A stretch of 54,248 nt of DNA from Chara braunii. Its lineage: Eukaryota > Streptophyta > Charophyceae > Charales > Characeae. The position numbers were made by a program, and so were the translations under genes. Each line of letters begins with the position of its first letter. The first letter of the stretch is position 1. Location of the stretch: contig BFEA01000265.1 in the NCBI GenBank assembly GCA_003427395.1, positions 1,613,548 through 1,667,795 on the forward strand. The letters run 5' to 3'. The notes below the pieces were generated by a model. That model saw only the letters and a program-made list of their open reading frames with translations, was not told the origin of the DNA and made no database searches. Below, in pieces: positions 12,112-23,510 of this stretch.

Positions 12112-12784
12112 TTTAATGAATTCTTTTTCGAAATCCTTGTAATTCAAAATAGTTTAGAATTAGTTAAATTCTTTTTCGACATTTCTTTTTCAAAAACAAT
12201 TCTAATTAATTCTTTTTCGAAAATTTTGAAACTACTTATTTCTTCCTCGAACTTCAAAAATAATAATTATTATTCAGTTATATTTTAGAATTAATTCTTT
12301 TCGTTCGAATTAGTTAATTCTTTTCCAAAAATTTTGAAAATACGTTAGAATTACTTAAATTCTTTTTCGATATTTCTTTTGGAGATTCGAAATTATTCTT
12401 ATTAATTCTTTTTTTTCCATTCATAAAATTCCTTTTTGCCATTTTTCTTGAAATTCAAAAATTCTTTTTTTTCTTTTCGCAATTCTCTTTTTTTATTCAG
12501 AAGTACTTCCTTTTTTTTTCTATGAGCTCCTTAATTAATTTCGACTAAACTCGATTAATTCAAGACTGAATTAATCTCTTTTACTGGGAATTAATCACCC
12601 CTTTTCGAAATTATAAAATTTTACCCCGAACGTAAATCCGAATAAATTTCGTCGGAATTTATTTTTCTCGAAATGAATGATTATTTTTCTTCATTTGGAA
12701 ATTCCTGAAAATTTTGCTTTCGTATTTTCTTGAAAAATACACTCGCAAATCAGTTTCGAATAAATTCAAATTAATTTACGCTCT
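11802..12784 (+). other. AT-rich leader-like DNA of element E
   Basis: Very AT-rich, with many variants of the word TTCTTTTTCGAAA and an (AAT)n microsatellite at about 12075-12111. No coding frame. It ends exactly at the LTR of element A, which therefore seems to have inserted here. It resembles the AT-rich stretch between gag and PBS of element B in style, though I could not show true homology. Confidence 0.55.
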
Positions 12785-13727
12785 TGCAAGGAAGATGAGC
12801 CATAGCGAACTTTTGCAATCAAACAACATCATACATATGAGTCCAGATAGTCGTGACCTCGAACCAACAGCACAATTGCATCACGAGATTCACCAAATAA
12901 GAACACACCAAGAGTTCATAATTGACAATGCTGAAATAGTCCCATCATCATCAACAACGAAGAACCAAAGTTGATATCCTATCTGGCGCTCGGCGCCCAG
13001 ACTACATGTGGCAGATCCTATCTATCCTATACTACAATGCCGAAGTTGACGACAACAGCTCTTCGAAGTACGAGCATACAGCGACCAATGTCGCACGCTT
13101 CCAGCACCAGGTATGTCTCTCGCCTTACTCACAACCTCGTTCCCCAACACACAGATGCCACTTGCACCCAAGGACCACCCTGCGCCACACCCAGCTTACA
13201 GCAGCGCAGCTCGGCTATGGCTGCCTGCTCCGTCTCTGCTCGCTCGTAAGCGTGTAGGCGCCAGCCAGCAATTAGCGCAGCAGCGCTTGCGCAGCATGCA
13301 GCCAGCACCCGAATAAGGAATGCGGAGGCAAGCCCTTTGCTATATCGAAGTGGCCTGCTTGTGTCCAGTCCCACGAAGCTTCCAGTAGGCCCTGGTAGCC
13401 TGAGGCCCAGCACGATCGAGAACAGGCCTGGGGCCTGAGATGGTTGCACGCACCCAACTGCCTTTGCATGCGTTTGACCCAGTCCCCATATCCAGCCCAG
13501 GGCTTGCTTTCCATACATTCACACAAGCGGCCCAGGGCCTGGATTCTCTCAACCAACTGGCGCTGCGCAACTGCCTGAATTTCCATAGTTGTGCAGAGGC
13601 CGACATAAGGCCCTGAGGGGCCTCGTCGAGCCAGCCTTCACTTAGGGCGGCCGACAGGCTATCAAAAAGGGGTTGAATGGGCTCATAGAGGCAGTGGCCT
13701 CGCATTCCCTCCTCCTTAGCTTCAACA
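12785..13727 (-). repeat. 3' LTR of element A (943 bp)
   Basis: On the minus strand it starts TGTTGAAGC and ends CCTTGCA. The end matches the 5' LTR remnant at 20599-20701 and the LTR of element F, where the PBS follows. The start matches element C, where the same GAC trinucleotide precedes the LTR. Blocks around 13180-13330 and 13540-13660 are clearly shared with the F LTR at 47040-47560. Open frames inside it have no coding meaning. Confidence 0.85.
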
Positions 13728-13741
13728 GTCCTCTGAGAAGC

Positions 13742-15320
13742 TCAGTCTTCGACAATCGGGCGCTTTCCTTTCTGAATAGTTTTCTCATAGTGGGCTACAA
13801 CTTGCGGCGCGGTCTGCGTGAGTTCTTCACTGGTAAACCAACGGTCCTCCTTCGGATCAGTATGATGTCGCAACCGAACGCGATACTGCAGCTTTGGTTT
13901 TGGAGGACGTCCCCTGCCTGTAGTCTATGGAACTGGCAGCTCGCGGTGATCAACAACATTGTCGATGTCAACCTCTTTATCCATGGTTGGGGGCAGCATT
14001 GAACGACGAGATGGAAATTGATCTGTTTCCCTGAAAGGTGCAAGGTTGGAGGCGTGGAAGACAGGGTAACTGCGTAAGTGACCGGGGATGCGTATAACAT
14101 AAGATGGGCCATCCGGTTCATTTCCCACGACATCCAATACTTCCCACGGTCCAAAGTACTGTGGCATAAGCTTGCGCGAGATCACGTGCTCCTGTCCCAG
14201 TTCTAAGGACTTAACCCAGACTCTCTCTCCCACCTGAAACGTAGAGGGGCGGCAGTGTTTGTTTTCATACTCTATCATCGCCGCCTGTGCCTTGTGCATC
14301 TGTTCAACAGCCTGCTGCATCAACTGTTCATATCGGTAAGCAAATTCTAAGTCCTAGGTGCAACGGTTGGCTGATTGTCAGGTAGTAGAAAGTTTAAAGG
14401 CAGTCGGGGTCTGAAGGTCAGTAGCAGGCTGTTAGGACTGACTCCGGTTGCGCTGTGCACAGCGTTATTGTACAAACTTGCAATGAGAGCAAGTTTCTCA
14501 TCCCAATCTACCTCATTTGGCTTGATGTAGTGCCTTAGCAGGTGTTGTACAGCGCGGTTCATTTGTTCAGCCTGCCCGTTTGCCTCAGGATGATTGCCCG
14601 ATCTCATCTGCAGCTGCATACCTTGCTCTGCAGCTGCTACTTTCCACGACTCGCTTGTGAATCTGATATCCGTGTCACTAACTATGGACTTACGTAATCC
14701 AAAGTCTCTAACCCAATTCTCTTTGCACATCTTAACGACATACTCTGTTTTAGCTGTTGCCGGCATCGCTACTAATCTAGCAAACTTACTAAACCTATCC
14801 ACAATGACGTAGATGTAACGCATTCCATTCTTGCTGGTGATCAGCGTATCCATGATATCCATGGACAGGCTCTCACCAAGCTTTCCGGAATCGGAAGCGG
14901 CTTCAAAAGCCCAAGAGGAGCCTGTGTACGTGGCTTGTCTCTCTGACAGACTTGACAAGTCTCCACGTACAGCTGAGCATCTCGCATCATCGTGGGCCAC
15001 CAAAACCGCTGCAGCAGATTAGCTGCGGTCTTTTTGTACCCAAAATGGTCAGTGGCATCATGACACTCACCTAAAAATAAACTACGCAAAGACTCGCTAT
15101 TAGGAACACACAATCGTTTATTCCCTGCCTTCTCAAGGAACAGCAAGCCATTGATCAACTCAAACTCGGCAGAAGTCCTTTTGTCCTTCGCCTGAAGTCT
15201 GCGTATGATCTTAGACATGAACTGGTCCTCGCGATAAGCTTCCACCAAGGACTGAGTAACATTGTCCGTTAGATCAAACTCGGTAATTAGCGCACCTGAG
15301 AAATCAGGCCTACGCGACAA
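13742..15320 (-). pseudogene. Element A integrase with chromodomain-like tail
   Basis: Integrase joins the cDNA to host DNA. The HHCC zinc-binding part is visible near 15150-14930 (CHDATDHFGYKK, then CQVCQRDK), followed by the DDE core: SMDIMDT, VSDTDIRF and NHPEANGQAEQMN. The C-terminal part has the GPWEVLDVVG block and the PVFHASNLAPF motif usual in gypsy integrases, then a chromodomain-like tail ending at the stop at 13742-13744. Chromodomain tails direct insertion to marked chromatin in chromoviruses. Frameshifts occur near 14340 and 14900, so no intact protein is made. Confidence 0.86.
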
Positions 15321-16929
15321 GGCATCAGCAACCTTGTTGTACTCCCCTTTGAGATACGAAGGGTCAAAGTCATACTGCTCAATGACTTCGATCCAACGCT
15401 TGACAGCGTCAGAGAGTACCGGTTGAGTTTCTCGTCCATCTCAGGGTCTGATGATCAGTCCTGAGGATGAAGAACCTCCCAAGGAGATAGTGCCTCGAAT
15501 GGGTCAGAGCCTTGTAAACCGCATAGAGTTCCTTGTCATAGGTGGACTTAGCCAACTTCTGAGACAACATTTTCTTGGACATGTACTCTACAGGCCTCAA
15601 CTTTGGACCCTCATGCTGCGCGAGCACGGCGCCAATGCCATATTGGCTGACATCCGTGGTAACTATAAACGTCTTATTAGGATCAGGAAGTTTCAAGACC
15701 TCGTAGTGCGTCAACGCATGCTTCGGATGCCTGAAAGCAGCCTCGCACTCATCTGTCCACTCCCATGGGTGTCAAGGCGGATCAGATCAGTCAAAGGAGC
15801 GGCCACTATACTATAGTAGCCTGCCATTCCTAAGAAAGATCTCATCTCAGTCACAGACTGAGGACGTGGCTAATCACGAATGCTGGCCACCTTCGCGTCA
15901 TCGGGCTTCAACCCTTCCTCGGATATCTCATGACCCAAGTACAAGACACGGGTGCGGCCAAACTCGCACTTCTCACCGTTAATCTTGAACTTGTGCTGTC
16001 ATAGGAGACCGAGGACTTTGTCCAAGTGCGCAACGTGTTCCTCGACAGTCTTACTAAAAATAAGTATGTCATCGAGGTACACGATGACAAACTTATCCAA
16101 GTAGTCATGGAGTCATAGCGTGCTGAAAGGTGCCAGGAGCATTGCAAAGGCCGAAAGGCATCACCACAAACTCATACAGACCGTACCTGGTCTGAAAAGC
16201 GGTTTTGTGTTGATCCTCGGGCCGGATTGCAATCTGATGGTACCCGGACTTCAGATCTATCTTACTGAAGTACCGACACCCTTGCACTCTATCTAACAGA
16301 TCGTCGATGCGCGGTAGGGGCTCTCTGTTCCTTACAGTGATGGCATTGAGGCCCCTATAGTCAATGCACATCCTAAGTGTACCCTCCTTCTTCCTAGGTA
16401 CGAATAGTACTGGGGATCCATAAGGAGAGACACTCGGCCGGATCCAACCCTTCTCTACAAGTTCCTTCAGTTGTCGGCGAAGCTCATCGAGCTCGCCTGG
16501 AGACATCCGATAGATCCTACCCTTCAGGATACTAGACCCTGGGATGATCTCTATCGCGTGGACGACCTCCCTCTCTACATCCCCTGTCGGCTCTTCAAAT
16601 AGATCAGGGTACTTGGCAACTACTCCCTCTATCTCCGACGACATTTTCACCGGCTCGCCTACAGCAGAGACATAAACTAGGTACATACCCTCCTCCTGAT
16701 TTTGCTTATAATAGTTATAGAATGCGGCTGCACACATGCATCCATGGGACTCGATCAGACTACTAGCTTTGAACTTGTGCAATCTGGCGGTCCCTCCACT
16801 TGGCAAAGTGTGCTTGACCACTTTTCGGTCCCAGTCAAACTGGGGCTGTGCCACAAAGAGGTAGTACATACCTAACAACATATCCATAGGGGGTTCATCT
16901 CTCACTAGGAACGAGACGCAATGTCTCAA
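15321..16929 (-). pseudogene. Element A reverse transcriptase and RNase H
   Basis: The RT is gypsy-like: [56 protein letters not shown], and a catalytic YLDD box near 16060. RNase H follows with TTDVSQYGIGAVLAQ (first catalytic Asp), a DKELYAVYKAL block with the Glu, and TDHQTLRW. The frame changes near 16110 and 15910, and stops include a TAG at a conserved Trp of the DWPRPQSV block near 15870. The domain N-terminal to RT (MLLGMYYL ... [12 protein letters not shown]) is also found in element C. Confidence 0.88.
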
Positions 16930-17338
16930 TTTCCCTCCCGCGTACGAGAAACAACATCAACATTCTGGAGGTAGTCGTTGACTACCATGCGCTGATTGTT
17001 GGCACAGGTCGACTCAGGCGCTGCACTCGTCCCTGTCAGCGCAGCCTCTCAACGCACGCGCGGCTAATAAAGTTCCTTGTCGAGCAAGTGTCATAATAGG
17101 CCCCGGCCTTGCGGCCGCCAATGACTACCTCACTGACGAACATCTCACCCTTCGGGGCTTTGACTAGGGCCGTCCAAGAAGCTACCGGGTCTGATCTAGA
17201 CCACTCCTCCTCTAGCTCCTCTAAGGATTCAAACACATTCATCGAACAAAGGCTCGAAGGGTCTAAACATGTTTGTGGGACGATGTTGGAGTCGGTAGCT
17301 TGGGCCATCTCTCGAGATGGTGAGGGTGTCTCCACCAC
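16930..17338 (-). pseudogene. Element A aspartic protease region
   Basis: The protease cuts the Gag-Pol polyprotein. The active-site loop reads YYDTCSTRNFIS: the usual Asp-Thr/Ser-Gly triad has Cys in place of Gly. Element C has another change at the same Gly (DIS), while element G has the canonical DSGST. A degraded stretch follows before the RT-proximal part. Because many other lesions exist, the Gly loss is most simply decay. Confidence 0.72.
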
Positions 17339-17367
17339 CTCGACCCTAGTAGGAACAACTACTATTC

Positions 17368-19341
17368 CTACTGGCCCGACGTGTTTCCCGGAGTAGAGCC
17401 TGAAGTGTTGGCTACATTACTACCAACGGGATGTGAGGATCCTACCGCCTGCCCCATCGTAGGCGGGATCTTGTCGGTCACCTTCTTGTTACGACACTTA
17501 AACTGATTATGGCCGTATTGGCCACAATGAATGCAAGCCTGCCGTGTGTACCGATCTCTCCACACGTCCTCTGAGAGACCTGCCTTCTCCCATGGGGGAG
17601 CGTTGGGGTCTACTTGACTCCTTGACCGGGAGCCTCCGCGACGTCTACCGGTCGCCTTACCTTTCTGAGTTACAGCAGCGACTTCTCCACCCTCTGAAGC
17701 ATCTGCGCCGCCAGCCTCTGAACCTACTCCTTCCTGGAAGTGATCATCTAATTCGATGGTTGAACCATCGTTATCGACAAACATAATGCGCCCTTTCGCC
17801 TTCCATTTAGGAGGCAGTTTCTTCCTCCTTCCGTCTGTAGTGGGCGCCTGTCCATGCCCTATCTTCGCCTCAAGGTCTAGGGCCTTCTTGCTAAACGAAG
17901 GAAAGTTGTGCATATTGATGTTGGCCTCACCTGCCAACTAGTTCCTGAGAGGCAAAGAGAAGCATCTCAGGTAGGAGGTGGGTAGAACATGGGGGTCATA
18001 GCGCAACCCTGGGACTCAGATCAAACGCTCAACATCGTCGGTGGCTTCCCTTACCGACTTAAACTGCCGCGTGTGCAGTGTCAGGATCGCGTCAGTGGCC
18101 CTTTGGGCCTCCTTAGGATCATGCCACCTTTCCTCCACCAGCTTAAGGAAGTCATCCAATTTTTGGGTGACCGCCCAAGCGCAGAAGTCATGACCATACC
18201 CCTGGAGCTGCACTAAACCACTGAACCATCTTGCTGCACTACCCTCTAGGTAGGAGGCAGCCACAAACACTTCTTCGTACGGCAAGGTAAGTTTACAGCT
18301 GACATAGACTGGCACTGCCCTCAACCACGTGTCAAGGTCTTCGCCCCTCTTATCCCCTGTGAAGGGTTTCGGAGCGGCGATGGTCGTCTTTGGCACCCAC
18401 TGTGTTTGTCCCGGTCCCTGCATCACTCCGGGCTGTGGACCCTGTGACACAGGTTGCTGTGCTAGTTGCTGGGGCTGTGTACCTTGCGGCTGTACAGTCT
18501 ACGAGACAGCAGGCTGCGTGGTAACCACAACTTGCAACGGAGATTGGGTGAACATTGTCTGAACCGGAACCTGCAAACTAGATCCTACTGTGATCCCTCC
18601 TGATAGCGGCATGCCCCGGAAAACGATCGCAACTGATGATGGGACTACATATGGGGATACCCCAGTCACCGGTGGGACAAAAGGAGGAGGTTGTACAACG
18701 GGCCAGGCACCAGGCCCGGACATTGGCGACGTTGCCTGCGCTTGCCCAACCAACAGGGCCAGACTTTGTTGGATGTCCTGAAGGATGGCTGTCTGATGGT
18801 CTTGCATCTCAACTACATTCAGCAGGACGGACCATACGATCCTCACGTCATCAGTCACGTGCGTCAGGTCCATCTCCTCTAACTCCCTAATGTCCGCTTG
18901 TCTCCGTTGCATCCTGCCTCTTCTTCTAATCATGCACTCTTTCTCCGGTTTTATATCTCCTAACGCCTTCTGTAACAGTGCCTCCAGCAATGCTGCTTGT
19001 TGTATGGCGATCTCATCGGACGTCGACACTAGTGGCTGGCTTGCCATTGCGCCAGCGGACTGACTCTGGGTCTGCGCGACCGTTGACCCGACAGAACCTG
19101 AACTACTGGCCTGAGTAGTCTGCTGCGCAGAAGTGGCCATGGCTTCCGAAGTTGGGGCCTCACTCACAAGTGCCCTGCTAGCCTCTGCTGCTCTAGCCCT
19201 CCTCTGCTGCTGCTGCCTCTCCCTAAGCTGGCGGAACAGATATTTGTCGCCCTCTGGTCCTAATGCCAAGTGGGCAATTGGGCATCTAGCCGATCGCAAT
19301 ATCCTCCGGTCGTCCTCTCTAGTGTCCTCCTTGTCGCTCAT
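17368..19341 (-). pseudogene. Element A gag
   Basis: Gag packages the RNA. The start I choose is the Met of MSDKEDTRED at 19341; the open frame reaches farther upstream but F has no similarity there that would be coding. Order: a Gln/Arg-rich helical N-terminus (RQLRERQQQQRR), a second Glu/Arg-rich coiled-coil-like part, a Pro/Gln-rich spacer, a retrotransposon gag core near 18400-18020 (PKPFTGDKRGEDLDTWL, EGSAARWF, FLKLVEERW), and one CCHC knuckle CIHCGQYGHNQFKC near 17510. In-frame stops at 18499-18501 (TAG), 18016-18018 (TGA) and 17938-17940 (TAG) all fit C-to-T changes in CAG or CGA codons. Confidence 0.88.
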
Positions 19342-20583
19342 AAGCAACAGCCCTGTACACAATCTGCACTAGTGCACTCTAAATGCCTACCGCAACGTAG
19401 TGCACAGACCAATTAACTGGTGGCTATTTCGGAGACTTTACACTCGGGCCCGACAGGTAAGTCAGATTCCTACAAATAAAACTATTTTTAGTTTGACTAG
19501 TCCGCAAACAGAAGCACCATGAACAAGAAACAGTTCTAACTAATGTTGTATGTCAGATGTCAATGGTTGTACACCTAACTAATCAAAACAAAATAGAACC
19601 ATTTGTGTGGATAGGACAGTATGGAATTTTTCTCGAACTTATCACCTGAAATCTACCCCTCCCTTAGTTCCCCTGAGTATCACTTGACGTCAGCGTTCTT
19701 GAGCAATCTGGAGAGCGTCGCGTGTCTAAAGGTGTGTGTTCGGCCCACCCCTGTGCCCCGAGTATCTGCTGAGCTGGCCAGCCCTGCACTGGATTATCCT
19801 CGCGTGCAGCGAGCCTTACAACCATTGGCTGATCCAGAGGCAATTTAACGTCCGCCCCCAAGTGACTCCAGGAATTGTTTTAAGTCGCAGCCGGACGACG
19901 ATCACAGCCAATGGTTCCCCTTCCGGTGCTTATTTAAAGACGCCCGGTCTCGTTTCCCTTAAGGGCTGGCTTGCCCTTCAGTACCCATCTAACAGCGCAG
20001 CAAGCCAAACAAAGGACAAGCAGCAAAGCATGCGTGCTCTGCTCCCGGTGGGTTGGCATGGTGACCGTGACCCAGTGCTTCGTCCAGAGCCCTTCAGGAA
20101 GCTCCGCCAATCTTCTCCCAGATGCTCCACGTGAACATTGCCGACTCTCAAGGTTGAGCGCACTCGACACCTCACAATAAGAGGACTCTCAAGAAGGAAC
20201 ACACAACCTCACGGTAAGAAGTGTCGAAGAGGGTAGATAAGGTTAAGAGCAACGTACCTCAAATAGTTGCCCCCAACCACAAAGATAATCTCACCAGATG
20301 ACCAGATGTCGATTGTGATGACCAGCCATTGCTTCGGCACAACCAGCATTGCACGTCGTTCCACCTCAGCACCAATCACACATTAGATAGTTCTCATCAC
20401 ACTGTCCAGACCACATTACACATCTCGTAGCCTTCCCGGCGATCCCCTCACCTCCTGGGTCGCCACTCACTCGTCTCCGCCCTCCTCACTACACACCACT
20501 TACGATCCAACTCACCAAGCAGACCGCATGTATGTACCACATTAGGCAGAAGACAAGCGCCAGATGAGCGCAATCGTACCACA
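19342..20583 (-). other. Element A leader, about 1.2 kb, conserved in element F
   Basis: Non-coding stretch between PBS and gag. Long blocks match the leader of F on the plus strand: for example 20208-20280 with 48178-48250, 20060-20100 with 48345-48385, and 19690-19850 with 48640-48770. A TATA-like TTTAAATA (minus strand, plus coordinates about 19930-19938) lies at the same place as TATAAATAA in F. The function of such a long conserved leader is unknown; packaging, translation control or an internal promoter are possible. Confidence 0.75.
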
Positions 20584-20595
20584 ACTCCGATACCA
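20584..20595 (-). promoter_or_regulatory. Primer binding site, element A
   Basis: On the minus strand TGGTATCGGAGT, three bases after the LTR end TGCA. It is the same variant of the initiator-Met site as in E, B and F, with a last-base change. Confidence 0.85.
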
Positions 20596-20598
20596 AAT

Positions 20599-20701
20599 TG
20601 CAAGGACGACGAGCAATAGCGAACTTCAGCAATCAAACAGCATCATACATACGAGTCCAGCTAGTCGTGACCTCGAACCAACAACAGAATTGCATCACGA
20701 G
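20599..20701 (-). repeat. 5' LTR remnant of element A (103 bp)
   Basis: Matches the terminal 103 bp of the 3' LTR (12785-12888) with about 12 differences, roughly 88 percent identity by eye. The match stops abruptly after the shared CACGAG at 20701, where element B begins. The rest of this LTR is missing. Confidence 0.85.
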
Positions 20702-22431
20702 CTTGGACGTTTGACATTCTCCTCGTCCTTGCTGAGGCATGCGCTGGTGATGTGTTTGGTGCTGTTGCACCAAAAGCAGCATCCCCATTTCTGTCGCAAC
20801 TTGAACATGTCTTCAGTAATGTCGAACTTTGTCCATGGTGCCTGTCGTGCTCCATCCGCCGACGCTGGTTTCGCCTTTTGTTTTCCCCCTCGGGGTCGTG
20901 AGCGTTGTGGTGGTATCGTTGCCGCCACATCTCCGTCACTTCATGTAGACGCGGCTGCGGGGTCCTCACTTGTTCCTTGCTGGACTGCTGCTACTTGCCG
21001 CGTCCATTGACCTTTGCCTTTCTCCACGTAACCGGGCTGTTGGCGGGTCTCGTTGGCCGCCCGCCAGTTACCTTGTGTGAGCTCCCTTGCCTTTAATATC
21101 ATGTCATCAAAGGTCTCATACTGGAATTCGCTGCCCAAAGCAGTTGTCAAGGCGTCGCATGACCGGGCGAAGAACTCGGCCCGGATTGAATCGAATGGTA
21201 AGTTCAACTCCGGGGTGGCGACGAGTCTTTGCCACTCCGTCAGCCATTCCCGTGACGTTTGCTGGCCTTGGTATATGCGGAAGATCTTGTTCATGGCGTG
21301 CCGTTTGTCATTGTTGACCATGAACCGGGTCTTCCATTTCTTCTCGAATTCGTCCCACGTAATCTTAGTGTGGAGGTTGACGACGGTGCATTCCAACGTG
21401 ACGGCCATGTGTGTCATGAAAGCCTGCGCCCCTCCGATGAGTTGGAGGTAGAGTGCGTCAAGCCGCCGATGTGCGGGGGTGTGATGTACATCCGCCTCCG
21501 CGTTGAAAGCCATCCACCATTACAGCGGATCAGTCTTGTGATAGTCATTGAACTTCTCGATCTTGAAGTTCGGCATCTTCCATTCCTTGGCGGCAGCGGC
21601 CGGTCGTTGCTCAACGGGGTCGCTGAGCGTCTGCAGCTGATTGCTGACTGTCGATGCTCCAGCAAACTTGCTGATGTCGCCGAGGGATGCAACCACGTGG
21701 TTGATCCGCTCTTCGAGTTGCTTGGCCTACGCGGCCAAAGCTGGGCTGCAGTCTACCACTGCACTGCCCGTTGACGCAGCTGCTGACAATTGTGCTGACC
21801 CCATGCTGACATCGGTCTGCAACTGGTCATTGAGTGTCTGTTGCTGGCTGTTGGCGACGTGTAGTGTGCTGATCTCGGCCTGCAGGGTCGCGATCTTCTT
21901 GTCCAATGCCTTGAATGTTGTTTCATGGCGGATGAAGACCTGCCGCATGGCCAACAGTTCACGTTGCTGCCAATTGCACGTGTACAACAAATTCTCCATC
22001 AGTACTGTTGTACCTTCCTTGTTACTTTCTTCCTCGGTCGGCTCTTCCCGCTCTTCGGTTTCTTGGAAATGTTGTCGTCGAAGTAGCCTGCTATACGTGG
22101 CTTCGTCGCGTGCAAGGTCCATCGTGGCTTGGTAACGAGCTTGGTGTTGACTTGCCTCGACCTGCTGCTGGTGCAACCATGCGGCTGCTCCAGCATCTGC
22201 TGCGGCCTGCTGACGTGCTGCCTCTGCTTCTGCCAGCTGGCGTTGTATTTCCTGTTGGCGGGCGGCTTCCTCCTCTTCCCACCTGCTGAGTTCAGCTGTC
22301 GTGGTCTCCGAGTAGAGCTGGAGCCGTTTGAGAAATGCTAGAAGTGGTTCATCGGCCTGCTAAACTGGGATAGGAGGGGTAACCGGCCTCTTGGGGCTGG
22401 CTTGTGCATTGTCGTCAGCGGTAGCAGCCAT
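20702..22431 (-). pseudogene. Element B gag
   Basis: Starts at the ATG at 22431, in good context (CGACCATGG), and stays in one frame down to the element break. It has a long Gln/Glu-rich coiled-coil N-terminal half, a gag core with WWMAFNAEADVHHTP, WDEFEKKWKTRF and a conserved REWLTEWQRL block, and one CCHC knuckle, CFWCNSTKHITSAC, near 20770. Four in-frame stops break it: TAG 22360-22362 (codon 24), TAG 21727-21729, TAA 21520-21522 (just before WWMAF) and TGA 20941-20943. There are no frameshifts across about 575 codons, so the reading frame decayed only by point changes, each explainable as C to T in a CAG, CAA or CGA codon. Confidence 0.88.
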
Positions 22432-23495
22432 GGTCGTGCGTGGCCTGCGCGGAATTCGAGGGGTCCTAGGTCCCTGTTGAGGCTGGGCTCCTGCGGATCC
22501 GCGCTCGGCCACTCGTTGGCTGCGGCGCATCAAGTACTCTGGCCTTCGTTTGCTGCTGATGTGTCACCGCTGAGGTGGCACCTACTGATGTGGCACTGCT
22601 GAGGTGGCCGCTGCTGAGTGGCACTCGGCTGCCGTGGCACGCTGAGGTGGCACTCTGCCTTCGTGGCGAGAGGAGGAGAGAGAAGGTAAGGTGGGGAGGA
22701 GGGGCGGAGAGGCAAACAATGCGCAGACAGTCCCTTTCTCCCCTGACCTCGAAATTTGCCACTAATCAAAGGGGAAAAAAAATTCCCCCCTTAAATAAAA
22801 TTTAATCCGAAAATAGTTCAAAATACGAATTTAATAAATTTTAATTTTGGCAAAAGATTAAATATTTAATTAAAGAATATTTAAATTTGCAATAATTAAT
22901 TTCACAAAATTTAAATATTTAATTCGAGAATATTTAAATTTGCACAGATAAAAATAAATAAAGTTTAAGCAAGTTTAAACATTTAGACATAACTTCAATA
23001 ATTTCATGAAATTTTAATCGGGAGAATTGAGCATCATCACGAGGTCACTAAGTAAGTAGAAGATGAATGGTAATAGGAAGATACACAATTTGCTAGGAAG
23101 ATTCAACCTTTCAACGCAATAAAAGATGCATTTTGCAAAAAGTGAAAGTTCCGTGAAGTTGCAGTTTGAATGTGGCCGTGCTCAGGCCCGATCTGCCGTA
23201 ACCGGCGTGGTTCCTGGCTGGCACTTCACATAGGTTGGATAGGCCGTTTAGATTAGGTTAGGACTAACCGTAGTTAGCGCTAATTAGGTTACTCGTAATT
23301 AGCGATTCCCTAATTGCGCAATATGGGGAGAAGTCGCAAAACCTAAACTATAATTGAATGACCTCATTACTATGTAAAGTACGAAAAAAGAATTTTTTTT
23401 TGCAACTTGCGATTTAATGATAACAGAGTGCAGGTGTAGATAATCAACCAATCAGTCAATCAATCAATTAATGCTGAGTTATCCAATGCTGGTCA
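22432..23495 (-). other. Element B leader with a GCTGAGGTGGCAC-type minisatellite
   Basis: Non-coding stretch between PBS and gag. At about 22554-22655 it carries degenerate tandem copies of a 15-18-bp unit (GCTGAGGTGGCAC and variants). From about 22770 to 23490 it is strongly AT-rich, with TTTAAATATTTAAT words. No open frame of interest. Confidence 0.7.
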
Positions 23496-23507
23496 GCTCC
23501 GATACCA
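23496..23507 (-). promoter_or_regulatory. Primer binding site, element B
   Basis: On the minus strand TGGTATCGGAGC, three bases after the LTR end CAACA. Identical to the PBS of E and F. Confidence 0.85.
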
Positions 23508-23510
23508 AAC

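Larger units (their letters stand above)
12785..20701 (-). mobile_element. Ty3/gypsy retrotransposon A (chromovirus-like), degraded
   Basis: Read on the minus strand the order is: LTR remnant (20701-20599), PBS (20595-20584), leader, gag, aspartic protease, reverse transcriptase, RNase H, integrase, chromodomain-like tail, and 3' LTR (13727-12785). This is the standard Ty3/gypsy order. Coding parts are broken by many stops and frameshifts. The 103 bases that can be compared between its two LTRs differ at about 12 positions, so the insertion is old. The 5' LTR is cut after 103 bp and abuts element B, so no target-site duplication can be checked. Elements C and F belong to the same family. Confidence 0.9.
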
